A stretch of DNA of 9,385 nt from JAPLVS01 sp043809265 (GCA_043809265.1 JAZDDY010000141.1:1-9385); one strand, 5' to 3'; shown: positions 1-5,790, numbered from the stretch's first letter. The notes: generated by a model not told the origin, from the letters alone. Translations and numbers: made by a program.

Positions 1-87
1 GAAAAAAATCTCCGCCTGTGTTCGGCCTGAAAAAGCAGGGTCGATAAGCCGGCAATCAACACCCTTAAAACAATTTCCGCTTTTCAT
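1..87 (-). CDS. Possible N-terminus of an unknown protein (runs off the left edge)
   Basis: A minus-strand frame opens with ATG at 87 and stays open for 29 codons to the window edge. It begins MKSGNCFKGVDCRLID and has a plausible protein composition with two cysteines. I recognise no family. It would be divergent from the exonuclease gene, with only 6 bp between start codons. An AT-rich element lies at 103-110, but its centre is only about 20 bp from the ATG, short for an archaeal TATA box, so the start is uncertain. The alternative reading is a plus-strand frame ending with a TAA at 92-94 that overlaps the next ATG. Its residues look less protein-like. Confidence 0.3.
   Translation of the reverse strand, partial: MKSGNCFKGVDCRLIDPAFSGRTQAEIFF
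64..71 (+). promoter_or_regulatory. Candidate TATA box for the exonuclease gene
   Basis: CTTAAAAC is centred about 26 bp before the ATG at 94. That spacing would give a leaderless mRNA starting at or next to the start codon, which fits the lack of a Shine-Dalgarno there. Confidence 0.4.
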
Positions 88-93
88 CAAATA

Positions 94-645
94 ATGCCGA
101 CATATTATTTCGACATTGAAACCACTGGCTTGGATCCAAAAAAGGACAAAATCATCACAATACAATTCCAGGAACTGGACCGCATTTCAGGCAAGCCGAG
201 CGGCCCGCTGCGCATATTGAAGGAATGGGAATCCAGCGAAAGGGAAATACTGCGCGAATTCCTGGACAAAAGCGGTGTTTTGGAAGAATACCCTTTCGCT
301 TTTGTGCCTGTGGGTTACAACCTCACTTTCGAGCACAACTTTTTGAAGGAAAGGACAGCACAGCACTCTTTTACGCCTGTGGACATTTTAAATCACCCGT
401 CAATCGACCTTCGGCCTTTCGGCGTGCTCATGAACAAGGGCGAATTCAAGGGCTCAGGCCTGGAAAAAATCACAAGCAAGCCGAGCGACGGCAGCAACGT
501 CCCCACATGGTATCACGGGAGGGAATACGCAAAAATAACCGAATACATTGACGCCGAAGCAAAGGCTTTCATCCAGCTCTATTCCTGGCTATTGAAAGAA
601 ATGCCTTCATTCCTTGAAAAATTCAGGAAAGAAGGGATGAAATAA
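94..645 (+). CDS. Predicted 3'-5' exonuclease, DEDD/DnaQ-like RNase H fold
   Basis: This 183-aa single-domain protein resembles DnaQ/PolB-type proofreading nucleases, which use two metal ions to remove nucleotides from 3' ends. Exo I is clear: FDIETTGLD places the metal ligands at D7 and E9. An Exo II-like segment, GYNLTFEHNFL (residues 74-84), has the usual N and F, but the expected Asp after F is Glu (E80). The IDLRPF segment at 104-109 is typical of the middle of the fold. The Exo III region is probably EYIDAEAKAF (150-159), with Y151 and D153 in the Y-x-x-x-D/H-x-x-x-x-D role. No polymerase domain is attached. The role could be DNA repair or RNA trimming. Fold assignment is fairly safe; substrate is unknown, and the E-for-D change leaves activity open. 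The start fits a leaderless promoter. Confidence 0.75.
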   Translation: MPTYYFDIETTGLDPKKDKIITIQFQELDRISGKPSGPLRILKEWESSEREILREFLDKSGVLEEYPFAFVPVGYNLTFEHNFLKERTAQHSFTPVDILNHPSIDLRPFGVLMNKGEFKGSGLEKITSKPSDGSNVPTWYHGREYAKITEYIDAEAKAFIQLYSWLLKEMPSFLEKFRKEGMK

Positions 646-668
646 AATCGCAGGGCAAGACGGAAAAG

Positions 669-703
669 TTTAAATAAGACGACAACCTAATATTGCCGGT
701 GAT
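669..703 (+). promoter_or_regulatory. TATA box and Shine-Dalgarno for the 94-aa membrane protein
   Basis: TTTAAATA at 669-676 is followed about 22 bp later by GGTGAT at 698-703, which is 6 nt before the ATG at 710. Together they predict a leader of about 10 nt and support that start codon. Confidence 0.6.
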
Positions 704-709
704 CAAAAC

Positions 710-994
710 ATGGCTGATGACGTGGCAGTTGCAACTTCAACTGGGATGCCTATTATCCTGCCTATTCTGATAATAGTCGCAATCGTTGCGGTCGCGATAG
801 TTTACTGGAAAACAAAAAGCATAAAGAGAACAGTTGGGACAATTGAGTTAATCCTTGGAGCGCCAGCAGTTGCGATTGTCTTGCTCGAAACATTGCAACC
901 CGGCCCGTTTGACGACTTCAAGCTGAAATTGGCCTTGTGCCTGCTTGGCCTTGCTGTTTTGATAGGCGGCCTCGCAAAACTCATTGAAAAATAA
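710..994 (+). CDS. Small three-helix membrane protein, unknown function
   Basis: This 94-aa protein is mostly hydrophobic. Predicted membrane segments lie at about residues 13-33, 43-61 and 72-90. A basic loop (WKTKSIKR, 33-40) separates the first two, and a short polar loop with PGPFDDFK separates the last two. By the positive-inside rule the KTKSIKR loop should be cytoplasmic, placing the N-terminus outside. I recognise no family. It has its own TATA box and a good GGTGAT ribosome site, and it ends just before a hairpin terminator shared with the convergent RFC-L gene, so it looks like a single-gene transcript. The protein at 5854-6153 has the same size and helix count and also begins MAD, but I see no clear sequence similarity. 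Confidence 0.7.
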   Translation: MADDVAVATSTGMPIILPILIIVAIVAVAIVYWKTKSIKRTVGTIELILGAPAVAIVLLETLQPGPFDDFKLKLALCLLGLAVLIGGLAKLIEK

Positions 995-1006
995 GCGCTC
1001 GCAACC

Positions 1007-1035
1007 GGTGCCTTTTCAAGGCACCTATTTCTTTT
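1007..1035 (+). terminator. Hairpin terminator between convergent genes
   Basis: GGTGCCTT (1007-1014) pairs perfectly with AAGGCACC (1018-1025) around a TTC loop, and is followed by the T-rich stretch TATTTCTTTTT. This fits the end of the plus-strand transcript from 710. The right arm touches the TAG stop of the RFC-L 3' part (1025-1027), so the two convergent genes share it. In the minus direction no U-run follows the hairpin. Confidence 0.6.
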
Positions 1036-1375
1036 TCCCGAAAAGCGTTGTCTGCCTTGCGTGCTCTGCGGATTCTTCTGTCTGTTTTTTCTCTTTCTTC
1101 AATTTGATTTTTTCGGCCTTTTTTTCAACGACCGGCGCCTCTTCCTTTTCCAGTTCCTGTTTTGCCGGAACCGCTTTCCCGAACCTTTTCCTCAGTGCTT
1201 CATCGTGGAGCTCTTGCGCTTCCGCCAGCACCGACTGCACTTTTTTTGTTTCGGACTTTGTATGCATCAGGAATGCCACTTCCCTTTCGTCAAAGGCAAA
1301 CTGCGCGGTAAGGCCTGCCGCCTTTGCCTTGTCCGAAAACAATTCCATCAGCATCGGCAGTTCATATTGCATCAC
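1025..1375 (-). CDS. rfcL: RFC large subunit, C-terminal part in a shifted frame, with PCNA-binding tail
   Basis: The ORF begins at a GTG and encodes 116 aa, but the GTG is probably not a real start. The same frame is open further upstream, reading VGKQINSSAHA, and joins the RFC-L frame at the A6 run on the coding strand (1414-1409). The helical stretch EYPMLMELF-like ELPMLMELF followed by FDEREVAFL matches the C-terminal helical domain of archaeal RFC-L. A Lys/Glu-rich linker follows, and the protein ends in QTTLFGKKK, a PCNA-interacting (PIP) motif of the Q-x-T-L-F kind found at the end of archaeal RFC-L. This tail would tether the clamp loader to PCNA. As a separate protein it would lack any ATPase. 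I infer that it is the 3' portion of one 481-aa gene interrupted by a +1 shift, rather than an independent gene. Confidence 0.75.
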   Translation of the reverse strand: MMQYELPMLMELFSDKAKAAGLTAQFAFDEREVAFLMHTKSETKKVQSVLAEAQELHDEALRKRFGKAVPAKQELEKEEAPVVEKKAEKIKLKKEKKQTEESAEHARQTTLFGKKK

Positions 1376-2471
1376 CGCGTGCGCGGAAGAATTGATTTGC
1401 TTTCCGACTTTTTTGCAGATTGAAAGCCTTGTACCGCGCGCCGAGCGAAGCGCTCAATTTGCGCAATAATTGCGGGAACTGGTATTGGGTCCAGCCGTGG
1501 TATTCCTTTTCACGGCTTAACGGCGCGCACGCGGTCATTAAGTCCATTGAATACCTGCGCATGCCGTAATCCTGCCTTTTGAAAATACGGCCCTCGAAGA
1601 TGTCGCCGCGTGAAAAGAAATCGAAAGCCCTTGCGGTATCGCTGTAATCGAATTCTGTCGGAATGTTTTCTTCCACCCAGCGCGCCAGCAGTTCGCTGTC
1701 GACCTCGCTCTTGAACCTTGCCTTCCTCGATTCCTCGATTGTTTTTGCCTTGAACAAGGTTCTGACCGTTGCAAAAATGTTTTCTTCCCTTTCCCTGCCG
1801 CCCATGCTCTCGACATCTTTCATTGAAACGCTTCCCTTGAGCGAAAGCGTCTGCAAATCAAGGAGTGCGGAGCGGAAATCGCCTGAAGAATTCTTTGCAA
1901 GCAACTCGATTGCATCGTGCTCAAATTGAATGCCTTCGGCTGTGCAGATTTCGCGCAGGCGCTTTGCGATCGAGAGATAATTGATTTTTTTCAATTGCAG
2001 GAGCTCGCATTGCGCCCTTATCGGAGCGAGCTTTTGGTCTTCATAAATATTGTTTGCTGTGAGGATGACAGGATTCTGGGATTCTTTGAGTATCTGGGAA
2101 ATCGCGCCTGCCCCTCCACGGTCCGCGGCCTGCAGGCCGTCCACTTCGTCCAATAAAACCAGCCTTGGCTTTCCTGAAAAGGAAGCGCCTTGGGATGCCG
2201 CGCCTGCCATTCTTTCGATTGAATCCTTGTTGCGGAAATCAGAGGCGTTTAATTCGAAAACGCTCCAGCCCGCGGTTTTTGCAAGCAGGATTGCAAGCGT
2301 GGTTTTGCCGTTCCCTGGCCCGCCGTACAAGAGCAGTGGCTTTTGCTTTTTGCCTGCATTCCATGCCTTTGCCCACAATTGCGCCCTTTCAACAATTTCG
2401 CTGTTGCCGACAAATTCGTTCCAGTCCTTTGGCAAAAACGTTCCAGTCCAGAGCTCGCTTCCGGCAGGCAT
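1362..2471 (-). CDS. rfcL: Replication factor C large subunit (clamp loader), N-terminal part with ATPase domain
   Basis: RFC-L with RFC small subunits opens the PCNA ring and loads it onto primer-template DNA. The 369 aa read here contain the whole AAA+ module: Walker A GGPGNGKTT (50-58), Walker B LVLLDEVDG (104-112), sensor 1 LTANN (137-141), sensor 2 SSGDFRSALLDLQ (195-207), then the RFC-specific helical region. The start is ATG at 2471, giving MPAGSELWTGTFLPKDWNEFVG, the normal N-terminus. The frame stays open to 2684, but that stretch overlaps the divergent GTPase gene and is not RFC-like. After Q353-K354, at the A6 run, homology jumps to the +1 frame. The residues after it (SRKANQFFRARGDAI) are not RFC-like. 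Dropping one A restores a 481-aa protein, near the usual archaeal length. The promoter is apparently leaderless. Confidence 0.9.
   Translation of the reverse strand: MPAGSELWTGTFLPKDWNEFVGNSEIVERAQLWAKAWNAGKKQKPLLLYGGPGNGKTTLAILLAKTAGWSVFELNASDFRNKDSIERMAGAASQGASFSGKPRLVLLDEVDGLQAADRGGAGAISQILKESQNPVILTANNIYEDQKLAPIRAQCELLQLKKINYLSIAKRLREICTAEGIQFEHDAIELLAKNSSGDFRSALLDLQTLSLKGSVSMKDVESMGGREREENIFATVRTLFKAKTIEESRKARFKSEVDSELLARWVEENIPTEFDYSDTARAFDFFSRGDIFEGRIFKRQDYGMRRYSMDLMTACAPLSREKEYHGWTQYQFPQLLRKLSASLGARYKAFNLQKSRKANQFFRARGDAI
1409..1414 (-). other. A6 run where the RFC-L reading frame shifts (+1)
   Basis: On the coding strand the frame reads CTG CAA AAA AGT, and RFC-L homology continues in CTG CAA AAA (A) GTC GGA AAG. 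One A fewer gives a continuous gene. A tRNA-Lys on AAA could re-pair with AAA one base further on, so a +1 slip is possible. An indel in the homopolymer or a sequencing error explains it equally well. Confidence 0.8.
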
Positions 2472-2493
2472 GATAAAAGAGAGAGAAAAAAGG

Positions 2494-2501
2494 ATTAAAT
2501 T
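2494..2501. promoter_or_regulatory. Shared bidirectional TATA element (RFC-L / GTPase)
   Basis: ATTAAATT is nearly self-complementary. Its centre is about 26 bp from the RFC-L ATG at 2471 on the minus strand, predicting a leaderless mRNA. It is about 26 bp from position 2523 on the plus strand, predicting a leader of about 9 nt that begins at the GGAGG of the GTPase gene. No other AT-rich element in the 60-bp gap is better placed. Confidence 0.5.
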
Positions 2502-2522
2502 GGTTTGGTTGAATGAATAGAT

Positions 2523-2527
2523 GGAGG
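2523..2527 (+). promoter_or_regulatory. Shine-Dalgarno GGAGG of the YchF-related GTPase
   Basis: GGAGG lies 4 nt before the ATG at 2532 and 7 nt before a second in-frame ATG at 2535. The spacing slightly favours the second ATG (N-terminus MEIGLVG); the two starts differ by one residue. Confidence 0.6.
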
Positions 2528-2531
2528 CATC

Positions 2532-3719
2532 ATGATGGAGATTGGATTGGTTGGGGCGCCGAATTCCGGCAAAAGCACTTTTTTCAATGCCGCGACATTG
2601 TTGAATGCGGAAGTGGGCAACAGGCCTTTTGTGACAATAAAGCCGAACCAGGGCACTGCGTATGTGAAAGTGGAGTGCCCGCACAAGGAATTAGGGCAGA
2701 AATGCGAGCCGCAGCACGGCTATTGCATTGACGGCTGGCGCTTTGTGAATGTCATCTTTTGGGATGTTGCCGGCCTTGTCCCGGACGCATGGCAGGGCAA
2801 AGGCCTTGGCAACCAGTTTTTGAACGACATAATGCAGGCAAAGGCCCTGATTCACGTATTGGATGCAAGCGGGTCCACAGACACGCACGGCGAGGTTTTG
2901 GGCGAAGGCAGCTTCGACCCCACAATCACCGTAGAATTCCTAGAAAAAGAGATTTCTTACTGGATTCGCGGCATTGTCCAGAAAAACTGGAAAGACACTG
3001 CAAAAAGGGCGACCGCAAGCAATATCGTGGACGCGGTTGCAACGCAATTGAGCGGTTTGGGAGTCACGGTTGAAGACGTGAAGCAGGTGCTTTTGATGGA
3101 AGAGTTCTCGGCAAGGCCCACTGACTGGACAGATGACACGCTTCTGGTGCTCGCTGAAGAAATCAGGGCAAAAAGTAAGCCGATGGTGATTGCTGCAAAC
3201 AAGGCCGACCTGAAAAGCGGAAAGGAAAACCTCGGGAAATTAAAGACAACATTCCCTGAAGAAACAATAATCCCAACATCCGCGGAAGCAGAGCTCGCGC
3301 TCAGAAAAGCGCACGAGCACGGCTTAATCCATTATGTGCCAGGCTCGAACGATTTCAAGGAATTAAAGGAAATACCGGAAAAGCAAAAAAAAGGCCTGGA
3401 ATTTATCCGCGAAAACATCCTCAAGGAATACGGCGGCACAGGGGTGCAGGAAATAATCAACAAAACAGCATTTGAACTCCTTGACCTTATGGTTGTGTTT
3501 CCCGTGCAGGACGCGAACAAATGGATGTCCTCAAAAGGAAACATTCTGCCTGACGCACACCTCCTGAAAAAGGGCTCCACCGCACAGCAATTGGCCTACA
3601 AAATCCATACAGACATCGGCGACAAATTCGTTGCAGCCATAAACTGCCGCACACAGCAAAAAATCGGGAAAGACACAGAATTAAAGCACATGGACGTGGT
3701 GAAGATTATTACGAGGTAA
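2532..3719 (+). CDS. Archaeal YchF/OLA1-related P-loop GTPase with TGS domain
   Basis: This 395-aa protein belongs to the archaeal branch of the YchF/OLA1 (Obg-like) translation-factor GTPases. It has G1 GAPNSGKST (8-16), G3 DVAGLV (78-83), the GLGNQFL stretch (91-97) and DASGSTD (111-117). G4 is the canonical NKAD (223-226), which predicts GTP specificity; OLA1/YchF proper have NxxE and prefer ATP. A TSAEAE segment (249-254) fits G5. A TGS domain occupies about 320-394, beginning VVFPV. The cysteine-containing insert ECPHKELGQKCEPQHGYC (C49, C58, C65) is usual in the archaeal family and could bind metal, which is inference. The protein probably works with ribosomes in the cytoplasm. Length and domain order are complete. 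The gene is divergent from RFC-L and has a strong GGAGG ribosome site. Confidence 0.92.
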   Translation: MMEIGLVGAPNSGKSTFFNAATLLNAEVGNRPFVTIKPNQGTAYVKVECPHKELGQKCEPQHGYCIDGWRFVNVIFWDVAGLVPDAWQGKGLGNQFLNDIMQAKALIHVLDASGSTDTHGEVLGEGSFDPTITVEFLEKEISYWIRGIVQKNWKDTAKRATASNIVDAVATQLSGLGVTVEDVKQVLLMEEFSARPTDWTDDTLLVLAEEIRAKSKPMVIAANKADLKSGKENLGKLKTTFPEETIIPTSAEAELALRKAHEHGLIHYVPGSNDFKELKEIPEKQKKGLEFIRENILKEYGGTGVQEIINKTAFELLDLMVVFPVQDANKWMSSKGNILPDAHLLKKGSTAQQLAYKIHTDIGDKFVAAINCRTQQKIGKDTELKHMDVVKIITR

Positions 3720-3743
3720 AGGGCAAAGAACAAGGCGATGCTG

Positions 3744-3757
3744 TCTGCTTAAGCAGA
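3744..3757. repeat. Perfect 14-bp palindrome
   Basis: TCTGCTTAAGCAGA is self-complementary over 14 bp, 25 bp after the GTPase stop. It has no T-run after it, so it does not look like a simple terminator. It could be an operator or a dyad site, or a chance palindrome. The AT-rich TATACTTGTATATA follows at 3764-3777. The rest of the 160-bp gap up to 3879 contains no gene I can support. Confidence 0.4.
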
Positions 3758-3838
3758 TTGGCCTATACTTGTATATACTAATTCGAATCCGAAAAAAAGA
3801 AAAAACTCAAATGGGTGTGAAACCGCGCAAGGCAAACG

Positions 3839-3874
3839 AATAATAAGGTGAAAAGGACAATATTATTTGAGGTG
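3839..3874 (+). promoter_or_regulatory. TATA-like element and Shine-Dalgarno for the basic 127-aa protein
   Basis: AATAATAA at 3839-3846 is about 26 bp upstream of GAGGTG at 3869-3874, which sits 5 nt before the ATG at 3880. This supports ATG 3880 over the in-frame TTG one codon upstream. Confidence 0.5.
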
Positions 3875-3879
3875 TTTTG

Positions 3880-4263
3880 ATGGCGGGCGGAGCAAAACCA
3901 AGAAGGATAAGACAGGCACTTGATGTTTTAAGGGTAAAAAGGCTGACCGGGCAAGACATGGAGAAAATGGATGCAGCGGCAAAGTCAAAAGAAATCGGTG
4001 TTTCTGGTGCGCCCCTCGGCTTTGGCTGGAAAGGCCGGGCAAATGAGGCTCCGCTGCACGGAACCGCAAGATATGTCGCTGCAAAAGGCATCCGTACCAG
4101 GCATTTTGATGCGTCAGGAACCATGAGGAGAGATTATGATTCAAAACATGACCGTAGATACGATGAAGAAGGCAGAAGGCGCAAAAGACCAAAAAAGGAA
4201 AGGCCTGAAACAATATACGACAGGAAACCGGTTGGCGGAATGGGAAGCCACAACACAGGGTAA
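3880..4263 (+). CDS. Small strongly basic protein, unknown function
   Basis: This 127-aa protein has no recognised family. The N-terminal third (GAKPRRIRQALDVLRVKR) looks like a basic helix. The middle is Gly-rich (GAPLGFGWKGRANE, about 44-57). The last third is highly charged and probably disordered, with a run of alternating Arg, Asp and Tyr (about 83-98) and the block RRRKRPKKER (99-108). It has no membrane segment and no cysteines. The composition would suit nucleic-acid or ribosome binding, but that is inference only. The start is supported by GAGGTG at the right distance. It is convergent with Orc1/Cdc6, with only 7 bp between stop codons. A real gene is likely given the ribosome site and the lack of any better frame in 3880-4263. 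Confidence 0.65.
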   Translation: MAGGAKPRRIRQALDVLRVKRLTGQDMEKMDAAAKSKEIGVSGAPLGFGWKGRANEAPLHGTARYVAAKGIRTRHFDASGTMRRDYDSKHDRRYDEEGRRRKRPKKERPETIYDRKPVGGMGSHNTG

Positions 4264-4270
4264 CAAACCC

Positions 4271-5392
4271 TCAAAGCACGCTTTCGATTTCCTTTTTTCC
4301 CTGCGCCAGTTTCACTGTGCGCGTGCGCCCGCGGATTCCTTTTTCCACGGCCTCCATTTTCACCAGCTTTAAGGATTCGAGGCGGTTGAGCTTTTTCCTG
4401 AAAGAGCGCTGGGTGAGCGCTTTCTCGCCGAACTGTTTTTTGAATTTTTCAAACAGTTTGCCTGAAACAAGGCCATCGCCCTCGCACAACAGCTTCAGGA
4501 TATTTTTTTCGTTTCCATCCAAAAAATCCTTGGCCTTGTCAAGGGCTCGCGAATGAATCGAATCGAACGCGGTGCGCAAATGGGAAACCCGGACTTTTGA
4601 AGCGCCTTCCCTTGAAGCGATGCGGCCTGCGCGGAGAATGCTCTCGATTGCCAGCCTGGCGTCTCCTTTGTTTTTGGCGGCATGGCCTGCTGCAACATTG
4701 ATGACTTCGGCATCGAGCGTGTTTTCGTTGAAGGCATACTTCGCCCTTTCCTTCAAAATTTCCTTCAACTGCACAGGAGTGTATTGGGCGAATTCCACGG
4801 GATTGTGCAAAAGGCTGCTGCGGACGCGCGAATCCAGTTTTGCGGTGAGGGCTTCGTCATTGGAAATTATTATTATGCCAAGGCGCGATTTTTGGAATTC
4901 GACAACGCGCAATAAATCGTAAAGGACAAGGGAGGCTGTGCCAGAGGCCATCAGCTGATCCAGTTCATCAAGAATGATGAGCGGAACGAAATCTGATTTT
5001 TTTAGCGCAAGCAGGAGCTCGGAATAAACTTCGTCAGTGGCAATCCCCCTGCGCGGCACAGGAACGCCCAGAAAAACGCAAATCTGGTTCAATACCGCCT
5101 GGCGGGTGTTGTATTCGAAGCAGTTCAGGTATAAGCCTTTGGCGCGGTTGCTGAAGGCTTCAAGCTCGCGGAGCACGTATTTTACTGTGACAGTCTTTCC
5201 TGTGCCGCTTGCGCCGAAAACAAAAACGTTCTGGGGCTTTCCGCCCTTGAGCACAGGCTGGAAGGCGTGCACCATTTCATCGATTTGCGCATCCCTGTAA
5301 GGCAGCCTTTCAGGCACGAATTCCGGATATAGGAACTTTTCGTCCCTGAAAATTTCGCCTTCAGCGGCTTCGGCAAAAATATTCTTCGGCAT
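4271..5392 (-). CDS. orc1/cdc6: Orc1/Cdc6 replication initiator ATPase
   Basis: This 373-aa initiator binds origin DNA and recruits the MCM helicase. AAA+ motifs are complete: Walker A GASGTGKT (60-67), Walker B LIILDELDQL (138-147), sensor 1 IIISND (174-179, N178), the LDSRVRSSL segment with a candidate arginine finger (R189 or R191), and sensor 2 KGDARLAIE with R246 (242-250). An N-terminal segment before the ATPase (FLYPEFVPERLPYRDAQI) is typical of archaeal Orc1/Cdc6. From about 290 the chain folds as a winged helix, ending KGIRGRTRTVKL, the probable DNA-contacting wing. Length is normal for a single-initiator archaeal protein. The start ATG at 5392 is preceded at 28 bp by AATATATT, suggesting a nearly leaderless mRNA. 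The upstream gap may hold an origin. Confidence 0.93.
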   Translation of the reverse strand: MPKNIFAEAAEGEIFRDEKFLYPEFVPERLPYRDAQIDEMVHAFQPVLKGGKPQNVFVFGASGTGKTVTVKYVLRELEAFSNRAKGLYLNCFEYNTRQAVLNQICVFLGVPVPRRGIATDEVYSELLLALKKSDFVPLIILDELDQLMASGTASLVLYDLLRVVEFQKSRLGIIIISNDEALTAKLDSRVRSSLLHNPVEFAQYTPVQLKEILKERAKYAFNENTLDAEVINVAAGHAAKNKGDARLAIESILRAGRIASREGASKVRVSHLRTAFDSIHSRALDKAKDFLDGNEKNILKLLCEGDGLVSGKLFEKFKKQFGEKALTQRSFRKKLNRLESLKLVKMEAVEKGIRGRTRTVKLAQGKKEIESVL

Positions 5393-5416
5393 TCAATTCA
5401 TTTTAGGCTCAAAAAA

Positions 5417-5424
5417 AATATATT
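5417..5424 (-). promoter_or_regulatory. TATA box of orc1/cdc6
   Basis: AATATATT lies in a long A/T run (5410-5429), centred about 28 bp before the ATG at 5392. The A/T run could also act as an easily melted element if an origin is here. Confidence 0.5.
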
Positions 5425-5448
5425 ACTATTCAGCGCTCAAAAAGAACG

Positions 5449-5497
5449 GTTCAGGGGAAGCGAGGTGTTCCGCGCCTTTAAAAAGGGCGGGAAGCGA
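5449..5497. other. Candidate origin recognition box region upstream of orc1/cdc6
   Basis: GTTCAGGGGAAGCGAGGTG (5449-5467) resembles the mini-ORB/ORB consensus (GTTCCAGTGGAAAC followed by a G-rich tail) with one base missing and three changes in the 14-nt core. The 9-mer GGGAAGCGA occurs at 5455-5463 and again at 5489-5497. The adjacent A/T run would suit unwinding. Evidence is weak but the position, directly before the initiator gene, is where archaeal origins are commonly found. Confidence 0.3.
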
Positions 5498-5514
5498 TAG
5501 GTTTACAGAGGTGA
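5477..5514 (+). promoter_or_regulatory. TATA box and Shine-Dalgarno for the 64-aa protein
   Basis: TTTAAAAA at 5477-5484 sits inside an imperfect CGCC/GGGCG dyad. GAGGTGA (5508-5514) lies 4 nt before the ATG at 5519. The predicted leader is about 12 nt. Confidence 0.5.
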
Positions 5515-5518
5515 GAGA

Positions 5519-5713
5519 ATGAGGATTTTCACAAAAAACGAATTCGGTTTGATGGATTTGGAAGAGCTGGACACGCACAAGGAAAGGATTTACGAAAAGT
5601 TGCTCGCGAACAGGGAGCCGAGAAAAAACAGAAACGTCTTGTACGAGCTTTTGGGCGTACTGGAAGAAAAAATCAAGTATGAAGGCATATTGCCTGACCT
5701 CAAGATTGCCTAA
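5519..5713 (+). CDS. Small charged helical protein, unknown function
   Basis: This 64-aa protein is mostly helical and highly charged, with no membrane segment and no cysteine. Two probable helices, about 12-30 (MDLEELDTHKERIYEKLLA) and 39-54 (NVLYELLGVLEEKIKY), are joined by a basic loop (NREPRKNR). The layout would suit a small helical-hairpin adaptor or subunit, which is inference. It has a strong GAGGTGA ribosome site and a TATA box, which support it despite its length. It is divergent from orc1/cdc6 across 126 bp, so it shares the possible origin region. I recognise no family. Confidence 0.6.
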   Translation: MRIFTKNEFGLMDLEELDTHKERIYEKLLANREPRKNRNVLYELLGVLEEKIKYEGILPDLKIA

Positions 5714-5751
5714 ACCGGTTCATCCTGCAGCCTTTCCGGAGCCGCCCCTTT

Positions 5752-5790
5752 GGCCTCAACACAGCCCTTGGCTCCAACACGGCTCTCAAC
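5752..5790 (+). repeat. Three short imperfect repeats in an intergenic gap
   Basis: GGCCTCAACAC (5752-5762), GGCTCCAACAC (5770-5780) and GGCTCTCAAC (5781-5790) are degenerate copies of one unit within the 140-bp gap 5714-5853. I see no gene or clear hairpin terminator there; apart from these copies the gap holds only the TATA box at its right end. Confidence 0.3.

Noticed and set aside
2..94. Plus-strand frame open from the left edge to a TAA overlapping the exonuclease ATG
   Set aside because: It could be the end of an upstream gene, but its residues look random and the exonuclease has its own leaderless-type promoter; not enough to call.
1407..1416. dnaX-type -1 slippery heptamer in RFC-L
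   Set aside because: The run resembles A-AAA-AAG, but the required shift is +1 (or -2), so a -1 slip would enter the wrong frame.
984..1469. Long plus-strand open frame (161 codons) opposite the RFC-L C-terminus
   Set aside because: It is a Phe/Ser-rich antisense shadow of the Lys/Glu-rich RFC-L linker, with no ribosome site or motif.
2472..2684. N-terminal extension of the RFC-L frame by 71 residues
   Set aside because: The extension overlaps the GTPase gene, has no RFC similarity, and the normal RFC-L N-terminus and a well-placed TATA box support ATG 2471.
3776..3796. tRNA T-arm-like string TTCGAATCC
   Set aside because: The flanking 5-nt arms do not pair, base 53 is not G, and no anticodon or acceptor stem can be built upstream.
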